Source: Actinomyces capricornis
GTDB taxonomy: Bacteria; Actinomycetota; Actinomycetes; Actinomycetales; Actinomycetaceae
Direction of reading: 5' to 3'
DNA length: 64,000 bases
NCBI RefSeq assembly: GCF_019974135.1
Contig: NZ_AP025017.1
Span: forward strand, 62,001-126,000
Under the pieces are notes generated by a model, which worked only from the letters and a program-made list of their open reading frames with translations, had not been told where the DNA came from and ran no database searches. Of the stretch, positions 18,041 to 26,565 are shown piece after piece; position 1 is the first letter of the stretch; each line of letters starts with the position of its first letter. Made by a program: the position numbers and the translations under genes.

Positions 18041-18985
18041 TCAGGCCGCCCCGCCGCGCTGGGCCCGCGCCGAGGCGTAGAGGCACACCGCGGCCGCCGC
18101 GGCCACGTTGAGGGACTCCGCCCGCCCGTACAGGGGGATGGACACCACGGCGTCGGCGCGGCTGAGCGCCTCGGAGGCCAGGCCTCGCGCCTCATTTCCC
18201 AGCAGCCACGCGCAGGGCCGACCCAGTAGGTCACCGGAGTCGAACAGGTCGACCTCTCCCCGCCCATCGGCCGCCAGTACGCTCAGGCCCGCCCCATGCA
18301 GGGCCTCCACCACGTCGTCCAGGGCCACGCCCGAGACCACCGGCAGGTGGAACAGGCTCCCAGCGCTGGCGCGCACCACCTTCGGGGAGGTGGCCTCGGC
18401 ACTCCCCCGCACTAGCACCACCGCGTCCGCCCCCGCGGCGTCGGCGGCCCGGATGATCGTGCCCGCATTGCCCGGATCCTGGGCCTCGGTGAGCACCGCC
18501 ACCAGGCTCGCCCCCTCCACAGCCGCCGCCAGCGCCTCACTGCCCGAGGACTCCCCCATGGCCACCACCGCCAGGACGCCCTGGGCATCCGGGCTCATCG
18601 CCGCCATCACCGGCTCACTGACCAGGTGCCGGTACAGGCCGGCCTCCCCCGCCTCCCCCCAGATGCCGCTGTGGCGCTCGGCCGCCGCCTCGGTGAGGTA
18701 GACGTCCAGGACGCGCTGGGGTGCGAAGCGCACCGCCTCGCGCACCCCCTGGGGCCCCTCGACCAGGAAGCGCCGGTGCTTGGCCCGCGCCTGCCTGCGC
18801 GCCAGGCCCGCCACGCGGGCCACCCGCGTGGACGACGGGTTCGACAGCACCTCCACGCCCGCACCCACGCCCTGCGTGGCGCTGCGCCGCCGGGGCCCGC
18901 GACGCTGCTCGGGCCTCGCCTGATCCTCCTCACCCAGCAGCTCGGCGGGGTCGGCAGACATCTCACGGGCAGTGCGGGGGCTCAT
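18041..18985 (-). CDS. TrmH/SpoU-family RNA 2'-O-methyltransferase
   Basis: A 314-residue SPOUT methyltransferase that transfers a methyl group from SAM to a ribose 2'-OH in rRNA or tRNA. The first ~40 residues are charged and non-conserved. The substrate-binding L30e-like domain follows (RFLVEGPQGVREAV). The catalytic domain has EAQDPGNAGTIIRAADAAGA (motif 1), LLGNEARGL (motif 2) and IPLYGRAESLNVAAAAAV (motif 3). It lies downstream of infC-rpmI-rplT on the same strand, a common actinobacterial neighbourhood, separated by a strong terminator. The exact target nucleotide cannot be told. Confidence 0.88.
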   Translation of the reverse strand: MSPRTAREMSADPAELLGEEDQARPEQRRGPRRRSATQGVGAGVEVLSNPSSTRVARVAGLARRQARAKHRRFLVEGPQGVREAVRFAPQRVLDVYLTEAAAERHSGIWGEAGEAGLYRHLVSEPVMAAMSPDAQGVLAVVAMGESSGSEALAAAVEGASLVAVLTEAQDPGNAGTIIRAADAAGADAVVLVRGSAEATSPKVVRASAGSLFHLPVVSGVALDDVVEALHGAGLSVLAADGRGEVDLFDSGDLLGRPCAWLLGNEARGLASEALSRADAVVSIPLYGRAESLNVAAAAAVCLYASARAQRGGAA

Positions 18986-19073
18986 GGCGCCAGCCTACGG
19001 GACGGCCATGCCCCGGCACGCGCACGCCCCGCTGCTCCCCGCCCATCACCGGCGCCGGCCGCACAGGCACGAC

Positions 19074-19114
19074 GACGGCGCCGACACCCCCCGCGGGGAG
19101 GGTGCGGCGCCGTC
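19074..19114 (-). terminator. Strong hairpin terminator after rplT
   Basis: GACGGCGCCG at one end pairs with CGGCGCCGTC at the other, and CACCC with GGGTG inside, around a small loop. It lies about 75 bp beyond the rplT stop in minus-strand transcription and before the methyltransferase gene. Confidence 0.65.
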
Positions 19115-19187
19115 AAGCGCGAGTGGACGGGGCCCGCCGTCGGGCGGGAGCCGCCGTTCTCAGGGCGTCAGCCTCAAGCCGTCGGCC

Positions 19188-19568
19188 TCAGGCCTTGGGG
19201 GCGTTGACGTCCTGGGGCAGGGCCTTGCGGGCCGTCTCCACCAGGGCGGAGAAGGCGGCCGGCTCGTTGACGGCCAGCTCGGCGAGCATGCGGCGGTCCA
19301 CCTCGACCCCAGCCAGGCCCAGGCCCTGGATGAAGCGGTTGTAGGTCAGGCCCTCCGCACGAGCCGCGGCATTGATGCGCTGGATCCACAGGCGACGGAA
19401 GTCGCCCTTGCGGGCGCGGCGGTCACGGAAGGCGTAGACGCCTGAGTGGGTGACCTGCTCCTTGGCCTTGCGGTAGAGGCGCGAGCGCTGCCCGCGGTAG
19501 CCCGAGGCCTTCTCCAGAACGGTACGACGCTTCTTCTGGGCGTTGACCGCCCGCTTCACACGTGCCAT
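19188..19568 (-). CDS. rplT: 50S ribosomal protein L20
   Basis: L20 binds 23S rRNA early in 50S assembly. The 126 residues match the family, from [20 protein letters not shown] through [20 protein letters not shown] to [20 protein letters not shown]. It is the last gene of the infC-rpmI-rplT operon, 27 bp after rpmI. In other bacteria L20 represses this operon, but no L20-specific leader structure was verified here. Confidence 0.97.
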   Translation of the reverse strand: MARVKRAVNAQKKRRTVLEKASGYRGQRSRLYRKAKEQVTHSGVYAFRDRRARKGDFRRLWIQRINAAARAEGLTYNRFIQGLGLAGVEVDRRMLAELAVNEPAAFSALVETARKALPQDVNAPKA

Positions 19569-19595
19569 GTGATAACTCCTAGATGGTGAGGGCGG

Positions 19596-19790
19596 TCAGC
19601 GACCGAGCAGCTTCTTGACCTGACGGACATCGGCCGGGGCGACGGCCTGGTCCTGCGACAGCCTGCGCTTGCGCCGCGAGGACTTGACCTCCAGCAGGTG
19701 GCGCTTGTTGGCCTGCTCACGCATGAGCTTGCCGCTGCCGGTGACCCGGAAGCGCTTCTTGGCACCGGAGTGCGTCTTGTTCTTCGGCAT
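19596..19790 (-). CDS. rpmI: 50S ribosomal protein L35
   Basis: The 64-residue protein starts [20 protein letters not shown], the standard L35 N-terminus, and ends QVKKLLGR. I use the internal ATG rather than the longer frame because of the conserved start and the GAGGAAGA site before it. It lies between infC and rplT. Confidence 0.97.
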   Translation of the reverse strand: MPKNKTHSGAKKRFRVTGSGKLMREQANKRHLLEVKSSRRKRRLSQDQAVAPADVRQVKKLLGR

Positions 19791-19894
19791 GATTCTTCCT
19801 CTTCTCGGTCCCGCGGTGCACGACCCGGGACTGCGGACCCCGCTCACGGTGGCGAGGGGGTGGGTCTCAAAGACTGGTGGGGATCCGTGGGGCC

Positions 19895-20545
19895 TCAGGC
19901 CTGCTCCACGGGCTCCTTGGCCTCCTGGGCGGGCTCCTGCGCCGCGGCGGCCCTGCCCCTGCCCGCGTGCTTCTCAGCGCGGCGGGCGGCGCGCGCCTCC
20001 TCGCGACGACGGCGCTGATCGGACTTGACCTCGGCCTTCTTGCGGACCGGGGCCAGGACCATGACCATGTTGCGGCCGTCCTGACGGGGGTGGGACTCCA
20101 CGGTCCCCAGCTCGGCCATCTCCTCGGCCAGGCCCTGGAGGAGGCGGATGCCCAGCTCGGGGCGGGACTGCTCGCGGCCGCGGAAGCGCACGATGCACTT
20201 GACCTTGTCCCCGCCCTTGAGGAATCGCTCGACATGCCCGCGCTTGGTGGCGTAGTCGTGCTCATCGATCTTGGGGCGGAACTGGATCTCCTTGAGCTGG
20301 GTGTTGGCCTGGTTGCGTCGGGCGTCGCGCGCCTTCATGGCCGACTCGTACTTGAACTTGCCGTAGTCCATGAGCTTGCACACCGGGGGGCGTGCGTCGG
20401 GCGCGACCTCAACCAGGTCCAGGTCGGCCTCCTCGGCCAGGCGCAGGGCGTCCTCGACGCGCACCACGCCGACCTGCTCGCCGCTGGGGCCGACGAGACG
20501 GACTTCGGGAACGCGGATCCGTTCGTTGATACGGGGCTCGCTGAT
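19895..20545 (-). CDS. infC: Translation initiation factor IF-3, starting at an AUC codon
   Basis: IF-3 binds the 30S subunit and rejects non-AUG starts. The conserved N-terminus [20 protein letters not shown] begins at an ATC (20543-20545) with GAGGA six bases upstream. An in-frame TGA lies four codons before the ATC, so no ATG or GTG start can include the conserved N-domain. The 216-residue product has the N-domain (to ~90), the linker, the C-domain ([19 protein letters not shown]) and an Ala/Arg-rich tail. A rare start codon is the hallmark of IF-3 self-repression. It heads infC-rpmI-rplT. Confidence 0.93.
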   Translation of the reverse strand: MSEPRINERIRVPEVRLVGPSGEQVGVVRVEDALRLAEEADLDLVEVAPDARPPVCKLMDYGKFKYESAMKARDARRNQANTQLKEIQFRPKIDEHDYATKRGHVERFLKGGDKVKCIVRFRGREQSRPELGIRLLQGLAEEMAELGTVESHPRQDGRNMVMVLAPVRKKAEVKSDQRRRREEARAARRAEKHAGRGRAAAAQEPAQEAKEPVEQA

Positions 20546-20935
20546 GGCGGTTCCTCACTCTAGAGTCGCGGAAGACCGCTGGAACGGAGGAAGGCCCCCG
20601 TCCCTGCACAGGTCGGAGGCCTCGAATGAGCACGGCGCGCCACCCGGCCAAGGCCGTGGGGCGACCGCGAAGGGCTGGTGCCCTCGCACGAACCCGGTCC
20701 CCTGCTGGGATCAAGGTGGGATCTCTCCGCTTGTGCGCCGGGGACGAGCCCCGGCCGGTCGAATACGAAGGCTACCAGCGCCCGCCCCGCAGCCCAAGGC
20801 CGCCGGCGCCACGACCCCCGTGACACCGCCCACGTCTGCGGGGCCCGGCTTCGGCCCGGTTCCCCAGGCAGGGCGGCCTGGGCGCCACCGACGCATCCGG
20901 GGTGCGAAGCGCCGGTCAGTGCCAGGCGGGGCCGG
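20546..20935 (-). promoter_or_regulatory. infC leader region with a strong hairpin
   Basis: This 390-bp non-coding stretch lies upstream of infC. A hairpin at about 20590-20623 (GAGGCC...CCTG-TG-CAGG...GGCCTTC on the minus strand) ends about 45 bases before the AUC start. It could be a leader attenuator or a ribosomal-protein binding structure. I see no gene in the rest; a compact GC-rich inverted repeat also occurs near 20740-20760 (GGGGACGAGCCCC). Confidence 0.5.
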
Positions 20936-22597
20936 TCACCGCTGGCTGCCGCCCTCGCTGATGCCCCAGGCGACGACGCCGGTGCTGACCACCGCCTGGA
21001 TCACCAGGAGCAACGGGTTCGGCCCGGCGCCGGCCGCCAGCAGCGCAGTGGGCAGGCTCACCAGCAGGGCCGCCTCGTAGCCGGCGATGATCACCTCGCT
21101 GATCCACGGGGGAACCATCCCGCCAGGGGTGCTGATCGGAGCGGCGGAGAAGTCAGGGATCCTCCTGAAGCCGGTGCGCAGCGCCGCGCCCGCCCAGCCC
21201 ACTCCCGCCAGCAGCGCCGTGGCCAGGACCAGGCCGGGACGCGATGACGCCGCCAGCGGCGCGGCGGCGACCAGTGCCCACAGGGTCATCACCGCCGCGG
21301 GCGCCAGCAGGTGGCCCCCGCGCACCACCAGGGGGCCCGCGGGCAGCTGATCGTCGGCACCGGCGTCGAACCAGGCCCGTCGCGCCGGCTCGGCCACGGT
21401 CAGGACCGCCAGCCACGCCCCCACCAGGTGGGCGGCGCCGGCGACCACCGGGTGGGTGGCACCGGTCGCCCAGGGCAGCCCCGCCACCACCAGGCCCATG
21501 CCCAACTGGATCCACCGCCGGGGTGAGCGGGCCAGCAGCAGCGCGTCGGCCTGGGCCACCACCAGCATCACCCGCACCGGGCGGGGCAGGGACCTGCCCG
21601 CGGCCGCCAGGCCCATGGCGCTGGGACCGGCCGGCATGCGCGGCGGGGCGCCCAGGAGCCGGCCCAGCGCACGGGTGTCCAGGCACAGGGCGGAGGCCTG
21701 GGCGCTGTAGGCGCGCGAGGAGACCTCGATCAGCTCACGGTCCTCAAGCCGTCCCAAGCGTGCCGAGACCGCCCGCCAGGCGGCCGCCACGCCCAGCGCC
21801 CCGGGGACCACCGCCGCGAGCAGCACCGGCCCCAGCCAGGGGGCGCGCCAGGAGGGCAGGACCAGTCCCACCGCCACCATCGCACAGGTGGGCAGTGCCC
21901 AGGCCCAGGTCACCGGGCGGCCCCGCAGCTGGGCGCCGATGAGCGCCATCATGCCGCCCACCGCCATGATGCCCATGAGGGCGCTCCAGGCCGCCACGAT
22001 GGGCAGCCCCGCACCGGAGGCCAGGCCAGCCCCCAGGCCCGCCAGGGCCCCCGCTGCCAGGGCGAGGCCGGCCAGCGCGCGGGCCACGGGCGCCAGCAGC
22101 CCCCTGCGCTGCCCGGGCATGGGCAGCAGCCAGGACACCTCATGGGGCCGCAGGCACACCGGGCCCAGGCGCCGCAGGGGCCCCAGGACCAGGCTGCCGA
22201 TCGCGCACGCCAGGGCCGCCAGGGCCCAGGCGGGGTCCAGGTGCAGGACAGTACCTCCCGCGGTGCGGGCCCCATGTGCGGACAGGCCCCGGAGGTGGGG
22301 CACCAGGATCGCTCCCAGGACCAGAACGTAGAGCAGCGCCGTGTAGAGGCGCTCCAGGGTCCTGAGTCTGCCACGGGCGCCCTCGCGCAAGCGGATGCGG
22401 TTCCGGGTCCACCTGCGCAGCGCCGTGCCGTCGGGCGTGGCGGCGCCATCGGGCAGGGCGGCGGGCGAGGGCGGGATCTCGGGCAGGGGCGCCGTCGGCG
22501 TCACGGCCGGCGGCGCCGCCGGCGGCTGGGGGCGGGCCTCGTCGTCGGGCCCGCCATGACCGCTGGGCGCAGCCGTCCCGCCAGGGCCGCCCATCAC
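20936..22597 (-). CDS. ABC transporter membrane protein (DUF6297-like)
   Basis: A 553-residue integral membrane protein. The first ~60 residues are a Pro/Ala-rich cytoplasmic segment, followed by about 10-12 hydrophobic spans. Landmarks are RLYTALLYVLVLGAILVPHL, VCLRPHEVSWLLPMPGQRR and a central soluble loop with LGRLEDRELIEVSSRAYSAQ. The P-H-E-V-x-W-L-L motif is typical of the actinobacterial DUF6297 permease family. Its start overlaps the ATPase gene stop by 4 bp, so the two form one exporter-like ABC system. Substrate unknown. Confidence 0.78.
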   Translation of the reverse strand: MMGGPGGTAAPSGHGGPDDEARPQPPAAPPAVTPTAPLPEIPPSPAALPDGAATPDGTALRRWTRNRIRLREGARGRLRTLERLYTALLYVLVLGAILVPHLRGLSAHGARTAGGTVLHLDPAWALAALACAIGSLVLGPLRRLGPVCLRPHEVSWLLPMPGQRRGLLAPVARALAGLALAAGALAGLGAGLASGAGLPIVAAWSALMGIMAVGGMMALIGAQLRGRPVTWAWALPTCAMVAVGLVLPSWRAPWLGPVLLAAVVPGALGVAAAWRAVSARLGRLEDRELIEVSSRAYSAQASALCLDTRALGRLLGAPPRMPAGPSAMGLAAAGRSLPRPVRVMLVVAQADALLLARSPRRWIQLGMGLVVAGLPWATGATHPVVAGAAHLVGAWLAVLTVAEPARRAWFDAGADDQLPAGPLVVRGGHLLAPAAVMTLWALVAAAPLAASSRPGLVLATALLAGVGWAGAALRTGFRRIPDFSAAPISTPGGMVPPWISEVIIAGYEAALLVSLPTALLAAGAGPNPLLLVIQAVVSTGVVAWGISEGGSQR

Positions 22598-23475
22598 TCC
22601 CCCTGCCTCATGGCGGCCACGCCCTCCTCCACGCCCATGAGGCGGGTGTTATGGCCCACGAGCAGCACGCGGGTGGCCGCGGCGGCCACGAGCTCGGGGT
22701 CGTGGCTGGCCATGAGGACCGCTCCCCCGGCCTCGCACTCCTCGATGAGCCGGCCGGCCAGCTCCAGGCGCATGAGGTGGTCCAGGCGCTGCTCGGGCTC
22801 ATCGAGGACCAGCAGGCGCCGAGGCCGCAGGAGCACGCTGGCCAGGGACACCCGACGGCGCTGGCCGCTGGAGAGCTGGTCGGGCAGGGCCCGGGCCAGG
22901 GGCATGAGGTCGAGCTCGACCAGCATCTCCCGGACGGTCTCCTCGGCCCGGGGGACGCCGTGACCGAAGCAGACCAGGCGCAGGTGCTCCTCGAGGCTCA
23001 AGGACGGGTAGAAGGAGGCCTCCCCCAGGTCCACGGCCACGTTCGCGCGCTGGGAGGCGCTGCGCGGGTCCGGGCCGGACCCCAGGAGCTCGACCCGTCC
23101 GCGGACCGCCGGCAGCAGGCCCAGGCAGGTGCGCAGCAGCGTGGACTTGCCCGCCCCGTTGATACCCACCAGTGCCAGGGCCTGGCCGCTGGCCAGGGTG
23201 AAGGTCGCCGGGGCGCACACGGGGTGATCGTGGTACCCCACGCTGAGGTCCTGGGCCCGCAGGAGGGTACGGCTGGCAGCGCGGCCCGGGGCGCCGTCCG
23301 GGGCCCGATCCCGACCACCGTCCGGATCACTGGCGGCGGCCGGATCCGTGGTTGAGCGGCCGCCCCGGAGCCCGAGGAGCCGGCCGGCGAGCCCCGATCC
23401 CGCAGGACGTGCAGGACCAGGCCTCTGGGCGCGGGCGACCCCGGGCATCGCGGTCCAGCGGCGCAGCAGACTCAT
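22594..23475 (-). CDS. ABC transporter ATP-binding protein
   Basis: The 293-residue ATPase partners the membrane protein at 20936, with which it overlaps by 4 bp. It has Walker A GINGAGKST, signature LSSGQRRRVSLASVLL, Walker B RRLLVLDEPEQRLD and switch His MASHDPEL. The degenerate signature (S-S-G-Q) is within family range. I start at MSLLRRWTAMPG because longer frames run into the neighbouring SseB-like gene. About 70 N-terminal residues precede the ATPase core at LLRAQDLSVGYH. Confidence 0.85.
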   Translation of the reverse strand: MSLLRRWTAMPGVARAQRPGPARPAGSGLAGRLLGLRGGRSTTDPAAASDPDGGRDRAPDGAPGRAASRTLLRAQDLSVGYHDHPVCAPATFTLASGQALALVGINGAGKSTLLRTCLGLLPAVRGRVELLGSGPDPRSASQRANVAVDLGEASFYPSLSLEEHLRLVCFGHGVPRAEETVREMLVELDLMPLARALPDQLSSGQRRRVSLASVLLRPRRLLVLDEPEQRLDHLMRLELAGRLIEECEAGGAVLMASHDPELVAAAATRVLLVGHNTRLMGVEEGVAAMRQGE

Positions 23476-23543
23476 GAGCACAGCAGACCACAGATCGCCC
23501 CGGGGGTGGGGCCGCAACGCCAGGGCCCTCTCAGCCCTGGTCC

Positions 23544-24461
23544 TCAATCCTCCGTCCGCCGGGGCACCGGCAGCGGGCACAGCTCGACGGTGTCGATGAG
23601 CTCGCCCCAGGCGGGGTTGACCATGACGTGCTGGCACTGCTCCAGCACAGCGGCGGCGCCGGCCCGGTCCGGGGCCTGGATGCGGATGAGGATGCGCAGC
23701 TCGGCGCTCTCCCCCGGGGCGAAGGCCAGGCCCGCCACGCCCTCGATGACCTCGAGCTGGGCGCGGAGCTCGTCCTGGATGGGCCGGCTGCGCCACGAGG
23801 GCACCCAGTCCTGCCCGCCGGCCAGGGCCAGGACGGCGGGGCGGGGCAGGCGCAGGTCGAGGCTGCCGGGGTCCAGGACCCACAGCTGGTCGGTGGAGCG
23901 GCAGGCCACCTGGGCCGCGCGCCGGGGCTCAACGGGCACGGGGCGGGCCTCGGGGCGCCAGGCGCTCAGGGCCCGGGCGCTGGTGAAGACCGGGAGGGCG
24001 CGGTGACCGTCGCTCAACTCCACGGCCAGGGCGGCGGCGTCCTGGCAGGCGTCGGCGGTGTGCACCGCGTGGGCCCGGACGGCGGGGGCCGGGCCCCCGG
24101 GGACGGGGGCGCCTGAGACCGCCACCCCTTCCTCCATCGGCCCCGGCGCCGTGGGATCGGTCCCCGCGGGGCCTGGCGGCAGGGGATCGAGGGCGTGGGC
24201 GGTCACGGGCACGATGAGCCGGCTGGCACTCAGGGCGGCCCAGAGCCGATCCAGGTACTCGTGGCGGGGCGAGCGGCGGTCCTCCAGGGCGGCGGTGACC
24301 GCGGGGTCGGGGGCGCCGTCGTCGCCGGCGAAGGGCGAGGGGGCGGCCAGGAGGCGCTCCATCTTGGCCCGGGCCGCCAGAGCGGCCGCCAGCTGGGGGG
24401 CGCGGTCGGGGCCCGCCGGCGATGTCCAGTCTGGGGAGGGGGGCTCGGGTGGTGTGCTCAC
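23544..24461 (-). CDS. SseB-family protein
   Basis: A 305-residue cytoplasmic protein with an SseB N-terminal domain: WAALSASRLIVPVTAHALD, then a strand with LPVFTSARALSAWRPEARPV. A C-terminal domain ends VNPAWGELIDTVELCPLPVP. The GTG start (STPPEPPSPDW) is tentative, and a frame extends about 19 codons further upstream. SseB-domain proteins in actinobacteria often sit near infC, as here, but no molecular function is established. A divergent promoter region with a large hairpin lies upstream. Confidence 0.75.
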   Translation of the reverse strand: MSTPPEPPSPDWTSPAGPDRAPQLAAALAARAKMERLLAAPSPFAGDDGAPDPAVTAALEDRRSPRHEYLDRLWAALSASRLIVPVTAHALDPLPPGPAGTDPTAPGPMEEGVAVSGAPVPGGPAPAVRAHAVHTADACQDAAALAVELSDGHRALPVFTSARALSAWRPEARPVPVEPRRAAQVACRSTDQLWVLDPGSLDLRLPRPAVLALAGGQDWVPSWRSRPIQDELRAQLEVIEGVAGLAFAPGESAELRILIRIQAPDRAGAAAVLEQCQHVMVNPAWGELIDTVELCPLPVPRRTED

Positions 24462-24524
24462 CCTGAGCACGGTAGTCGGTGGCTCGCCCCCGAGCCGCGC
24501 AACGGCGCCCTCCCCCACAGTTGT

Positions 24525-24581
24525 GCCCTTCTCGACACAGGCATCCCCCCTTCAAGGGGGTGCTTCTGCATCGAGAAGGGC
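24525..24581. repeat. Compound hairpin in a divergent intergenic region
   Basis: Outer arms GCCCTTCTCGA (24525-24535) and TCGAGAAGGGC (24571-24581) are perfect complements. Inner arms GCA(T)CCCCCC and GGGGG(T)GC pair within 24541-24563. It lies between two divergent genes, so it is not a simple terminator. Just downstream, the string GGGCAGAACTGC (about 24655) recurs near 53889 in another intergenic region. Confidence 0.6.
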
Positions 24582-24719
24582 GAATCTGCGCCGGCCCGGG
24601 CGGGACCGGGGCATCGGCGGGCATCAGCGGGCCTCGGCGCGGGACCCATGGGCAGAACTGCACAGGCCTGCGGGGCCAAGGGGCCTCCCCACGGGAGGCA
24701 GCCGGTATAGCCTGTGTAG

Positions 24720-25463
24720 GTGAGGTCACTTTATGCGCTGAAGTACTGGTACACGCGCAGGCTCGGGTTCCTCATCCAGGGCTCGGTGCGCCGCGGCATC
24801 TCCCCCGACGTATGGACGGCGGTGGGCGTCCTGGCCGCCGCCGCGGGCTGCGGGGCCATCATCTTGGGCTGGTGGCCCCTGGCCCTCATCCTGCTGGCCG
24901 CCCGCCTGGCGGGGGCCAACCTCGACGGCGCCGTCGCGCGGGCCCGGGGCGTGGCGCGCCCCTTCGGCTACGTGCTCAACGAGCTGGGCGACCGCGCCTC
25001 CGACCTGCTCATCATGGCCGGCCTGGTGGGACTGGCCGCACGCACGCAGGCCGACGGCGCCCAGCCCGGCGCGCTGACCCTCACCCTGGTGGCCACCACT
25101 GCCGCCACCCTGCCGACCTTCGTCTCCCTGGCCGCCGCGGGCGCCGGCGCGCCACGCCTCAACGGCGGCCCCTTCGGCAAGACCGAGCGGTGCCTGGCGG
25201 CAGTGATCGCCTGCGCGCTGCCCCAGTACCTGAGCATCATCGCCTGGATCATCATCGTCGGCTCGCTGCTGACGGCGGCCCTGCGCCTGGTGCGCACCGC
25301 CCGCAGCCTGTCGGGCAGCACCGGGCCGGCACCCGCCGACCGCGTGGCCCCTCCGCCACCCGAGGACATCGCCCGTATCGGAGCCGGCCCGGTACCCGGC
25401 GCGCAGGCCGGCTCCGAGGGGGCCGCCGGGGACGGCCAGCCGACGACCAGGGCGGGCCGATGA
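24720..25463 (+). CDS. CDP-alcohol phosphotransferase family protein (YnbA-like)
   Basis: A 247-residue membrane enzyme of the CDP-alcohol phosphatidyltransferase fold, which joins CDP-activated and alcohol substrates in phospholipid synthesis. The motif is visible as NLDGAVARARG (residues 68-77) and GYVLNELGDRASD (83-95). Compared with the classical D-x-x-D-G-x2-A-R-x8-G-x3-D-x3-D, the first Asp is Ala and the third is Asn (87). L-N-E-x-G-D-x-x-S-D is, as I recall, typical of the YnbA branch. The GTG start is supported by the conserved start of the protein. It overlaps the CdsA-like gene by ATGA. Confidence 0.8.
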   Translation: MRSLYALKYWYTRRLGFLIQGSVRRGISPDVWTAVGVLAAAAGCGAIILGWWPLALILLAARLAGANLDGAVARARGVARPFGYVLNELGDRASDLLIMAGLVGLAARTQADGAQPGALTLTLVATTAATLPTFVSLAAAGAGAPRLNGGPFGKTERCLAAVIACALPQYLSIIAWIIIVGSLLTAALRLVRTARSLSGSTGPAPADRVAPPPPEDIARIGAGPVPGAQAGSEGAAGDGQPTTRAGR

Positions 25464-26479
25464 GCCCCCTGTGCGCCCTGAGCGGTGCCGTCATCGCACC
25501 ATGGGCCGCCCCTGCACCAGCCGGTCCCGGACTGGAGGCCGCACTCGCCTCCCCGCCGCCCTCGGCCCTGGCGCCGTCGGCCCTGGCGCCCCTGGCGGAC
25601 TGGCCGCCAGGAGATGAGAGCGCCTGGGCGGTGAGCCTGCCCTGGACGGGCTGGGTGCTCACAGGACGGGCGGTCTTCCTGGCCGCCGCGGCCCTGACGA
25701 TCCTGCTGGTGGCGGGCATCGGCGTGGCCGCCTCGGGCAGGCCCGAGCTGCGACGGCGCTGGACCACCTGGGCCATCATCATCCCCGCCGTCGGCATCCC
25801 CATCTGGGTGGGCCGGGGCACGACGGCGCTGCTGGCCGCCCTCCTGGCCCTCCAGGCGGTGCGCGAGCTGGCCCGCCTGACCCGCCTGCCCCGGCCCGAG
25901 ACGCTCCTGCTGGCCGCCCTGGCGCTGGCCTATCCGCTGAGCGCCTGGCTCTCCCCCGGCCTTCTGGGCCTGGCCCCTCTCATGGTCCTGGTGTGCGCCA
26001 TGCCCGCCGTCCTGTCCGGGGATGTGGAGCACGGGGTGGAGCGCGCCACCGTGGCCGGCTTCGCCTCCATATGGATCCCCTGGTCCCTGGCCCACCTGGT
26101 GGTGCTGTGGCATGACGCCTTCCTCATCGCCTTCGCCGCCGCGGCGGCCGATGTCGCCGCCTGGACCGGGGGGACCTTCCTGCGCCGATTCGCCTGGGCC
26201 CGCCGGCCCCTCTCCCCGCTGTCGCCCAACAAGACCGTGGGCGGGCTGGCCGGGGCGGTGGTGGGCGCGACCCTCATCCTGGCCCTGCTGGGGAGCCTCA
26301 CCCCGGGGCTGGTGGTGGCCGTGGGGCTGGGCGGCGTGCTCGGCGACCTCCTGGAGTCCCTGGTCAAGCGCACCGCGGGGGTCAAGGACGCGGGCTCCTG
26401 GCTACCGGGCTTCGGCGGCCTGCTGGACCGGGTCGACTCCCTGCTGCTGGTCCTGCCCCTGGCGGCGGTCCTGGGATGA
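25460..26479 (+). CDS. Phosphatidate cytidylyltransferase-like protein (YnbB/CdsA-like)
   Basis: A 339-residue polytopic membrane protein. After a Pro/Ala-rich N-terminus it has about eight spans. The CdsA signature appears near the C-terminus as SLVKRTAGVKDAGSW and LPGFGGLLDRVDSL, in which the usual His of P-G-H-G-G is Phe. SPNKTVGGLAGA is a second CdsA block. CdsA makes CDP-diacylglycerol from phosphatidate and CTP. Linkage to a CDP-alcohol phosphotransferase and a PlsC-like acyltransferase mirrors E. coli ynbAB. The essential cdsA is probably elsewhere. Confidence 0.82.
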   Translation: MSPLCALSGAVIAPWAAPAPAGPGLEAALASPPPSALAPSALAPLADWPPGDESAWAVSLPWTGWVLTGRAVFLAAAALTILLVAGIGVAASGRPELRRRWTTWAIIIPAVGIPIWVGRGTTALLAALLALQAVRELARLTRLPRPETLLLAALALAYPLSAWLSPGLLGLAPLMVLVCAMPAVLSGDVEHGVERATVAGFASIWIPWSLAHLVVLWHDAFLIAFAAAAADVAAWTGGTFLRRFAWARRPLSPLSPNKTVGGLAGAVVGATLILALLGSLTPGLVVAVGLGGVLGDLLESLVKRTAGVKDAGSWLPGFGGLLDRVDSLLLVLPLAAVLG

Positions 26480-26565
26480 GGGCCATGAGACCGGCCCCGG
26501 ATGGGCGCACCCTCCGACTCCCAGAAACACCCAGACCCCACCGCCCCGAGCAGAAAGGCCCCCCG

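Noticed and set aside
24525..24581. Rho-independent terminator
   Set aside because: The flanking genes diverge, so neither transcript ends there.
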